A stretch of 11,793 nucleotides of DNA from Thiocapsa sp. UBA6158 (GTDB taxonomy: Bacteria > Pseudomonadota > Gammaproteobacteria > Chromatiales > Chromatiaceae). The notes beneath the pieces are model-generated. The model did no database searches, was not told where the DNA came from, and was given only the letters and a program-made list of their open reading frames with translations. A program made the position numbers and the translations under genes. Below are positions 7,401-11,793 of this stretch, in pieces (position 1 is the first letter of the stretch; every line of letters begins with the position of its first letter). The stretch covers positions 1-11,793 of the forward strand of contig NZ_DIUM01000063.1 of the NCBI RefSeq assembly GCF_002423035.1, read 5' to 3'.

Positions 7401-7931
7401 TCACGGGGTGAGTTTGAGTTCGGCCGAACGTTCGCGCCAATCGCCGGGTACTTCGGAGACGATCTCCGTCAACCGGACAGTGTCGTCGGTGATGCCGACG
7501 ATCTGTCCGTTGTTCATTCCGAGATAATTCCCGACCCGTACGCGATATACCAAGCCTTCGCGTGTTCGAACCAAGGCCCATCGGGTCTCTTGCTGCTGGA
7601 CCGTACCCACCATACGCAGCGAATCCAAGGGATAACTCTCGAGTTCTTCCTCGGGTCGAAGCGGATCCGGGGCGAGGCTGTTGTCCGCCCCGGCCGCCGT
7701 CGCGGTTTGCGTGTCCATCACGAAAGGATCGCGTCGCCCTTCGGACTCGAAGACGAAGGCATGGACGGGTTGAATCTCGGGCAATGGCTCGATTGGCCCG
7801 GGGGGACGGGCTCTGACCTCGTCGATGTAGGACCGCAGCTCCTGCGTTCCGCTGCGGTCGCAGCCCCACAAGAGCAACGCCGTCAAGACCAGCGCCCCGA
7901 GTACGCAGGTCGCGTGAAGTCGCCTGCTCAC
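7401..7931 (-). CDS. pilP: Type IV pilus assembly lipoprotein
   Basis: Inner-membrane lipoprotein that bridges the PilN-PilO complex to the PilQ N0 domain across the periplasm. The 176 residues begin with a lipoprotein signal (MSRRLHATCVLGALVLTALLLWGC). Lipidation is expected at Cys24, and Asp at +2 (Asp25) matches the rule for retention in the inner membrane. After the cysteine comes the family's flexible region (about 25-90: ELRSYIDEVRARPPGPIEPLPEI, then RRDPF), then the C-terminal beta domain (about 95-165: LRMVGTV, RVRVGNYLGMNNGQIVGI). It starts with GTG, and the pilO stop overlaps it in GTGA (7931-7928), so translation is probably coupled. Tryptophan at the -2 position of the lipobox is unusual. 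The family call rests on context plus these sequence features. Confidence 0.94.
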   Translation of the reverse strand: MSRRLHATCVLGALVLTALLLWGCDRSGTQELRSYIDEVRARPPGPIEPLPEIQPVHAFVFESEGRRDPFVMDTQTATAAGADNSLAPDPLRPEEELESYPLDSLRMVGTVQQQETRWALVRTREGLVYRVRVGNYLGMNNGQIVGITDDTVRLTEIVSEVPGDWRERSAELKLTP

Positions 7932-8533
7932 TGTTCGGCGTCCTCGTCGAGATAGCGATAGGTCTTCACCGTTGCCTGCAGCGACAGCTTCGCCGCAACG
8001 CTGCCGGTCGTTGCGCCGGTATCGCTGATCTTGGTGTCGTGGACCGTCACGATGCGCGGCAAGGATGCCAATCCGCTCACGAAGCGTCCGAAGTCGTGAT
8101 AGCTGCCGGTGACTCGAATCTGGATCGGCAGCTCGGCGTAGAAGTCCTTCAGCTGCTCGCTGCCCGGTTGAAACAGCTCGAACTCAAGCCCCGCGGCGAG
8201 CCCGGTTTGAGAGACATCGACCAAGAGCGATGCGACCTCCGTTCGGTTCGGCAGCTGACGGAGCATCGCCCCGAAGGACTCCTTCATCTCCTCGATCTGC
8301 TGGCGATACTCCTCGAGATTCGCCGCCTTGCGCTGCTTGGTCTCGAAGGATGCGCGCAGATCCCGCTCGGTCGCCTCGGCGCGATCGAGCCGACTCAACT
8401 GCTCCTGCGTGTCGAAATAGAAGACCGCTCCGGCCAAGGCGATACAGGCGAGCAAGATCGCGACGGCCTTCACCGCGATCGGCCACTCGCCGACGTTGTT
8501 GAGATCGAGTTGGTTGAGCTCGCTCAAATCCAT
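7928..8533 (-). CDS. pilO: Type IV pilus inner-membrane alignment protein PilO
   Basis: Bitopic inner-membrane protein that pairs with PilN to form the pilus alignment subcomplex. The 201 residues show a short cytoplasmic N-terminus (MDLSELNQLDLNNVGEWP), which is typical of PilO. One membrane span follows (about 21-40, AVAILLACIALAGAVFYF), then a periplasmic coiled coil (about 44-92, rich in Glu, Arg and Gln) and a ferredoxin-like periplasmic domain (about 97-193; FELFQPGSEQLKDFYAELPI, VTGSYHDFGRFVSGLASLPRI). The ATG at 8533 has GGAG (8545-8542) eight bases upstream, within the 22-base spacer after pilN. Its stop overlaps the pilP start by four bases. Length and domain order are normal. Confidence 0.96.
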   Translation of the reverse strand: MDLSELNQLDLNNVGEWPIAVKAVAILLACIALAGAVFYFDTQEQLSRLDRAEATERDLRASFETKQRKAANLEEYRQQIEEMKESFGAMLRQLPNRTEVASLLVDVSQTGLAAGLEFELFQPGSEQLKDFYAELPIQIRVTGSYHDFGRFVSGLASLPRIVTVHDTKISDTGATTGSVAAKLSLQATVKTYRYLDEDAEQ

Positions 8534-8555
8534 CCGAAGGTCTCCGCTTGCCCCG

Positions 8556-9173
8556 TCATCGGCGACTGTCGGCCAGGAGTCGCATCCCCGACCGTTTGTC
8601 CTCAGGGTGGTACATCTGCGTCGATGCCGGGCTTGCCGCGGGGCTGACCTGATCGAAGGCCAATCGAAACTGGCTCAAGCCCGTCCCGGTCTTGTCCTCG
8701 ATCAAAAGTAACCGAGGGCTGCCGATCCATTCCGATGCCTCGATGCTTCGCATAAAGGCCGAGACGCGCGCATTGGACTGGGCATGTCCTTCGACGACGA
8801 CGGCCCGTCCGTTCTGCTCGAGCTTGGTGAGATAAACGCCTTCGGGAATCGCGACCACCAACTCGTCGAACAGGCGCACGATCTCCGGGCGGCTCTCTTG
8901 AAGCTCTTGGATAATCTCCATGCGCGAGAGGAGATCCGCCTTGATCTTCTCGAGATCTTCGATCTCTTTGATCTGACGGTTCAGTTGCGCGATCTCGCCC
9001 TCCAGAAGCTGATTTCGGGCCTGCTGATCGCCGATCCTCTCCTCGATCTGCAGGTGGACCAACACCGCCAGAAGCAGCGTGAAGACCAGCGCGAGACCTC
9101 CAGCGTCGGCAAACTCCTTGTGTCGCCGTTGCCGCGCCTCTTCTCGCCAAGGCAGGAGGTTGATGCGCGTCAT
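8556..9173 (-). CDS. pilN: Type IV pilus inner-membrane alignment protein PilN
   Basis: Inner-membrane partner of PilO; its cytoplasmic tail binds PilM. The 205 residues open with the diagnostic INLLPWR motif (4-10), the part that docks into PilM. A membrane span follows (about 24-42, AGGLALVFTLLLAVLVHL), then a coiled coil (about 44-92) and a periplasmic ferredoxin-like domain (about 97-175; PEGVYLTKLEQNGRAVVVEG, SAFMRSIEASEWIGSPRL). The C-terminal tail after 178 is probably disordered. The ATG at 9173 directly follows the last base of the pilM stop (TAG, 9176-9174), with GAGG inside the pilM end, so translation of the two is likely coupled. The sequence is complete. Confidence 0.96.
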   Translation of the reverse strand: MTRINLLPWREEARQRRHKEFADAGGLALVFTLLLAVLVHLQIEERIGDQQARNQLLEGEIAQLNRQIKEIEDLEKIKADLLSRMEIIQELQESRPEIVRLFDELVVAIPEGVYLTKLEQNGRAVVVEGHAQSNARVSAFMRSIEASEWIGSPRLLLIEDKTGTGLSQFRLAFDQVSPAASPASTQMYHPEDKRSGMRLLADSRR

Positions 9174-10259
9174 CTAGTCGAAGCCTCGTAAGGCCAATCC
9201 AACAGCGACCATCATTCCGGGAGCCTCCCGCATCAACTCCCGGGTGTTGACGCTGGGCGAGATCGACATTCCGCGAAAGGGATTGGCGACGGCGGCCGGC
9301 AGCTTGAGGCGTTCCGCCATCAGGACATCGATCCCCGGGATGCTTGCCGGTCGACCGGCAAGCAGGATCCGATCGACGTGATTGAAGCTGGTTCCGGAAT
9401 AAAAGAACTGCAGCGCACGACCGATCTGTTGCGCCAATGCCTCCTTGAAGGGCCCGAGCACGTCGGTCTCGTATCCCTGCGCGACATCGCCCTCGAGAAT
9501 CCTGCTTAAGGCCACCTCGCGGGACAGGCCGTAGCGGCGCTGGACCTCTTCGAGCAGTTGTTGACCCCCGAAGTTCTGCTCGCGGGTATAGACGATCTGG
9601 CCCTCGTGCATGACATGCAGCGTCGTCGTCGCGGCACCGACGTCGGCCACGGCGACGGTTCGAGCGGACTTGAGATTGGTCTCGGTTCCCGCTTCCTCGG
9701 CGAGGATCAGCGAGCAGGCGTTCTCCATCGCGTAGGCCTCGACGTCGACGACGGCCGGGGTCAACCCGGACGCCTCCAGCACGCCGACGCGGTCGTCGAC
9801 GTTTTCTTGACGCGAGGCGACCAACAGCACGTCGACCATCGAGGGGTTGCCCTTCGTCGGGCCCACGACCTGGAAGTCGAGATTGACCTCTTCCAACGGA
9901 TATGGAATGTATTGATCGGCCTCGAGCTGGATCTGGTTCTCCATCTCGGCGTCGCTGAGGGTTCCGGCCATGGCGATCACCTTGGTGATCACCGCCGAGC
10001 CGGCCACGGCCACCGCCGCGCGTTTCGCGCGCGTTCCGGTGCGGCCGACGGCCTTGCGGATGGTTGCTGCCACACGTTCGACATCAGCGATCTTCTTCTC
10101 GATCAGGGCATCCGGAGGAAGCGGCTCGATCGCGAAATGCTCCACACGAAACGCCGCGGCAGTCTGGACGGGCAATCGCGACAACTCGATGAGCTTAATT
10201 GCGGTTGAGCTGATATCGATCCCGACGAGGGGTTTTATTTTGCTGCTGAGGCCGAACAT
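9174..10259 (-). CDS. pilM: Type IV pilus actin-like ATPase-fold protein PilM
   Basis: Cytoplasmic actin/FtsA-like protein that binds ATP and the PilN tail, linking the alignment complex to the pilus motor side. The 361 residues include phosphate-1 motif GIDISSTAIKLIEL (13-26), phosphate-2 motif VADVGAATTTLHVM (204-217) and the adenosine-site segment LLAGRPASIPGI (299-310). Asp15 and Asp207 are the conserved acidic residues. The last of these motifs reads AGRP where family members commonly have AGG. Two ATGs are possible: 10265 (MAMFGL) and 10259 (MFGL). The second is chosen because GGGG (10271-10268) lies eight bases before it and only two before the first, and because MFGL is the usual family start. 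It is first in pilMNOPQ, abuts pilN with no gap, and is divergent from the 202-residue gene. Confidence 0.95.
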   Translation of the reverse strand: MFGLSSKIKPLVGIDISSTAIKLIELSRLPVQTAAAFRVEHFAIEPLPPDALIEKKIADVERVAATIRKAVGRTGTRAKRAAVAVAGSAVITKVIAMAGTLSDAEMENQIQLEADQYIPYPLEEVNLDFQVVGPTKGNPSMVDVLLVASRQENVDDRVGVLEASGLTPAVVDVEAYAMENACSLILAEEAGTETNLKSARTVAVADVGAATTTLHVMHEGQIVYTREQNFGGQQLLEEVQRRYGLSREVALSRILEGDVAQGYETDVLGPFKEALAQQIGRALQFFYSGTSFNHVDRILLAGRPASIPGIDVLMAERLKLPAAVANPFRGMSISPSVNTRELMREAPGMMVAVGLALRGFD

Positions 10260-10286
10260 CGCCATTTCCCCAGGTGATTTCCGTTC

Positions 10287-10370
10287 TAAACCGCGTCCTT
10301 GCTAATGGTTGTGGATGCGGCAAACGTCGAGCTCACTCGAAAACAAGCATCTCGCTCGGGACGCGGTTTA
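10287..10370. repeat. Perfect 12-bp inverted repeat, 60-base interior
   Basis: TAAACCGCGTCC (10287-10298) and GGACGCGGTTTA (10359-10370) are exact reverse complements, about 60 bases apart. The interior contains its own small hairpin, TCGAG-CTCA-CTCGA (10327-10340). The left arm ends 27 bases before the chosen pilM ATG. Such long exact arms are unlikely by chance over this distance. It could be terminal repeats of a tiny non-coding element, paired operator sites, or a stem in the pilM leader RNA. Confidence 0.7.
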
Positions 10371-10373
10371 ATA

Positions 10374-10400
10374 CGGCTCGCCGCGCGAGTCCCCGAGCCG
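10374..10400. repeat. Seven-base inverted repeat upstream of pilM
   Basis: CGGCTCG (10374-10380) and CGAGCCG (10394-10400) form a perfect seven-base GC-rich stem with a 13-base interior, only three bases from the outer edge of the 12-bp repeat. No T-run sits beside it on either strand beyond TATTAAA, so a terminator reading is weak. Confidence 0.45.
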
Positions 10401-10460
10401 ACGGGGCGTTTTGCCGAGGGCGCCCGAATCCCCACCGGGGGCGAGCCTTGGCTGGGCTCC

Positions 10461-10468
10461 ATTATAGA
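10461..10468. promoter_or_regulatory. Candidate -10 core usable on both strands
   Basis: ATTATAGA is the most AT-rich promoter-like spot in the gap. On the minus strand it reads TATAAT (10466-10461), an exact -10 consensus, which would start pilM transcription near 10454 and give a leader of about 195 bases holding the inverted repeats. On the plus strand TATAGA (10463-10468) matches 4 of 6 and would lead into the 202-residue gene. Neither direction shows a good -35 at 16-18 bases, so this is tentative. Confidence 0.35.
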
Positions 10469-10546
10469 CACGCTCCACGCCGATGCGCGGAGTTTGAGCG
10501 CACGAACGATGCGCCGATGCCGAGATGCACGGGAATGAGGTACGCC

Positions 10547-11155
10547 ATGCCGACGAGAGAACGGATCCATGCACAGCGCGAGCGACTTGCCTACGAGGCC
10601 GCTCGCATCGTCCTCGACCAAGGCTTGGAGGATTACGACAAGGCCAGACGGAAGGCGGCCGAACGCATCGGTGTGCCGGATCGGCGTCATTGGCCGAGCA
10701 ACGAGGCGGTGCAGGACGCGGTTCTAGCGCAGCGTCGGCTCTTTATGGGCCGAGCCGACGAGGAAGCGTTGCAACGCCTCCGGGCCGCGGCCCTCCAGGC
10801 GATGGAGCAGCTTGAGCTGTTCGCGCCTCGACTGGTCGGCGGTGCGCTCAGCGGTGCGCTCGGCTCCGGGTCGGGCATCGACCTGCTGCTGTTTGCCGAC
10901 CGCGCCGAAGACGTGATCTTTACATTGCTCGACCTGCGCATCCCCTGGCGCGAGGCAGAGCGCTCGATGCGGTATCCCGGTGGCGCGCGTTGCGTTCATC
11001 CGGTCTTTCGCTTCATGGCGGGGGAGCTGCCGGTCGAGCTGGTCGTGCTGCCGCGACGGGCCTTGCGCAATCCCCCTTTGGATCCCGTGACCGAGCGCCC
11101 GCAGCGCGGCGCGGATCGGCATGAGGTGGCGCGATTGATCGCGTTCGGCGCCTAG
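10547..11155 (+). CDS. Conserved hypothetical protein with nucleotidyltransferase-like fold
   Basis: Function unknown. The 202-residue product has a helical, charged N-terminal half (about 1-90, including YEAARIVLDQGLEDYDKARRKA) that resembles a family of conserved gammaproteobacterial hypothetical proteins I recall. The second half (about 95-170) looks like a small nucleotidyltransferase domain: LVGGALSGALGSGSGIDLLLF (96-116), then VFRFMAGELPVELVVLP with Glu164, and near the end NPPLDPVTERPQR. A true nucleotidyltransferase has two acidic residues in a DxD pattern; here the first position is Gly110 and only Asp112 remains. It may bind a nucleotide or protein without catalysis. The ATG at 10547 has GAGG (10537-10540) six bases upstream; an earlier ATG at 10535 has no spaced site. 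No signal peptide or membrane span is seen. It diverges from pilM and converges with gltA. Confidence 0.85.
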   Translation: MPTRERIHAQRERLAYEAARIVLDQGLEDYDKARRKAAERIGVPDRRHWPSNEAVQDAVLAQRRLFMGRADEEALQRLRAAALQAMEQLELFAPRLVGGALSGALGSGSGIDLLLFADRAEDVIFTLLDLRIPWREAERSMRYPGGARCVHPVFRFMAGELPVELVVLPRRALRNPPLDPVTERPQRGADRHEVARLIAFGA

Positions 11156-11160
11156 AAAAC

Positions 11161-11178
11161 ACCCCCGAATCGGGGTTT
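11161..11178. terminator. Bidirectional intrinsic terminator between convergent genes
   Basis: CCCCG (11163-11167), an AAT loop and CGGGG (11171-11175) form a five-pair GC stem. On the plus strand TTTCTCT follows; on the minus strand the stem is followed by GTGTTTTC. It fills the 25-base gap between the stop of the 202-residue gene (11155) and the gltA stop (11181), where a shared terminator is expected. The stem is short and the T-runs imperfect, so strength is uncertain. Confidence 0.65.
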
Positions 11179-11180
11179 CT

Positions 11181-11793
11181 CTAACGTTTCGAGATCGGCA
11201 GATAGTCTCTTTGGGTGGGGCCGTGATAGATCTGACGGGGGCGGCCGATACGGTTGTTGGGGTCGGACATCATTTCCATCCAATGCGATACCCAGCCGAC
11301 CGTGCGCGCGACCGCGAACATCACGGTGAACATGTTGCGCGGTATTCCGAGCGCCTGATAGATGATCCCGGAATAAAAGTCGACGTTCGGATAGAGCTTC
11401 CGCTCGACGAAATACTCGTCGCTCAGAGCGATCTCTTCGAGCTTCATCGCTAATTCGAACAATGGGTTGTCGGTGTCGGCGAGCTCTTCGAGCACCTGGT
11501 GGCAGACCTCGCGAATGATCTTCGCGCGCGGATCATAGTTCTTGTAGACCCGATGTCCGAAACCCATCAGCCGAAACGGGTCATCCTTGTCCTTGGCCTT
11601 TTCCATGTAGCGCTGCACATTCTTGACGTCTCCGATCTCGTTGAGCATGTCCAGGACGGCCTCGTTCGCGCCCCCATGTGCCGGACCCCACAGCGAGGCG
11701 ATGCCCGCCGCTACACAGGCGAAGGGATTCGCACCGGAGCTGCCGGCAAGGCGTACCGTGGAGGTGCTGGCGTTTTGCTCGTGGTCGGCGTGC
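11181..11793 (-). CDS. gltA: Citrate synthase (type II), C-terminal part, cut by window edge
   Basis: Condenses acetyl-CoA and oxaloacetate to citrate, entry step of the TCA cycle, in the cytoplasm. The last 203 residues are visible, running off the right edge; roughly 225 N-terminal residues are missing, judged against the E. coli enzyme. The fragment opens in HADHEQNASTSTVRLAGSSG and holds the catalytic histidine of WGPAHGG (fragment residue 39), the second histidine in GFGHRVYK (80) and the catalytic aspartate in PNVDFYSG (138), with FTVMFAVARTVGW and GRPRQIY near the end. This pattern is the hexameric, NADH-sensitive type found in Gram-negative bacteria; sensitivity itself is inferred. 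The stop is TAG (11183-11181). It converges with the 202-residue gene, and its promoter is outside the window. Confidence 0.97.
   Translation of the reverse strand, partial: HADHEQNASTSTVRLAGSSGANPFACVAAGIASLWGPAHGGANEAVLDMLNEIGDVKNVQRYMEKAKDKDDPFRLMGFGHRVYKNYDPRAKIIREVCHQVLEELADTDNPLFELAMKLEEIALSDEYFVERKLYPNVDFYSGIIYQALGIPRNMFTVMFAVARTVGWVSHWMEMMSDPNNRIGRPRQIYHGPTQRDYLPISKR

Larger units (their letters stand above)
10260..10546. other. Structured intergenic region between divergent pilM and the 202-aa gene
   Basis: This gap must hold the start signals for the pil operon (leftward) and probably for the rightward gene. It carries several inverted repeats: a 12-base pair of arms (10287-10298 with 10359-10370), a nested TCGAG/CTCGA hairpin (10327-10340), a seven-base stem (10374-10400) and a CCCC/GGGG hairpin near 10434. 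A single AT-rich promoter-like core, ATTATAGA, lies at 10461-10468. No convincing gene is present: the rightward frame stays open upstream of 10547 but has no ribosome site or family-like sequence. Confidence 0.7.

Noticed and set aside
10274..10546. N-terminal extension of the 202-residue gene by 91 codons
   Set aside because: Translated residues look random and Arg-rich, cover the inverted repeats, and the ATG at 10547 has GAGG at the right distance.
10547..11155. HEPN/MNT toxin-antitoxin antitoxin half
   Set aside because: No HEPN partner lies next to it, the DxD is broken, and the protein is longer than typical MNT proteins with an unrelated N-terminal half.

Overview
The window is GC-rich chromosomal DNA from a gammaproteobacterium. 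Most genes lie on the minus strand, so in transcription order they run right to left: gltA 3' part, then pilM-pilN-pilO-pilP-pilQ, aroK, aroB and the 5' part of gltB. One gene, a 202-residue protein of unknown function at 10547-11155, is on the plus strand. The order pilMNOPQ-aroK-aroB-gltB is a known gammaproteobacterial block (for example in Pseudomonas aeruginosa). Protein style and synteny suggest Chromatiales or a relative (purple sulfur bacteria and kin); this is inference, and nothing in the window fixes the genus.

Layout: 1-2662 holds the N-terminal 887 codons of glutamate synthase large subunit, cut by the left edge just as the FMN-binding domain begins. 2663-3091 is a gene-free gap with a candidate gltB promoter. 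3092-4174 is 3-dehydroquinate synthase and 4240-4764 is shikimate kinase, two steps of the shikimate pathway. 4765-5062 is a second gap with a strong 15-bp stem-loop and a possible leaderless aroK promoter. 5063-10259 is the type IV pilus alignment operon: PilM (cytoplasmic actin-like), PilN and PilO (inner-membrane, coiled coil), PilP (inner-membrane lipoprotein) and PilQ (outer-membrane secretin). Its genes abut or overlap, as expected for one transcript. 10260-10546 is a structured intergenic region between divergent genes. 10547-11155 encodes a nucleotidyltransferase-fold-like protein with an incomplete active site. It converges with citrate synthase (11181 to the right edge) over a short bidirectional terminator.

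The pil genes encode the envelope-spanning channel and alignment complex for pilus extrusion. The aro genes feed chorismate synthesis, and gltB and gltA serve nitrogen assimilation and the TCA cycle. I found no tRNA, rRNA, CRISPR, transposase or phage gene, and no clear novel multigene system. The points most worth attention are the uncharacterised 202-residue protein, the inverted repeats in the pilM upstream region, the pilQ-aroK stem-loop, and the absence of the SPOR-domain gene usually found between aroB and its downstream neighbour.
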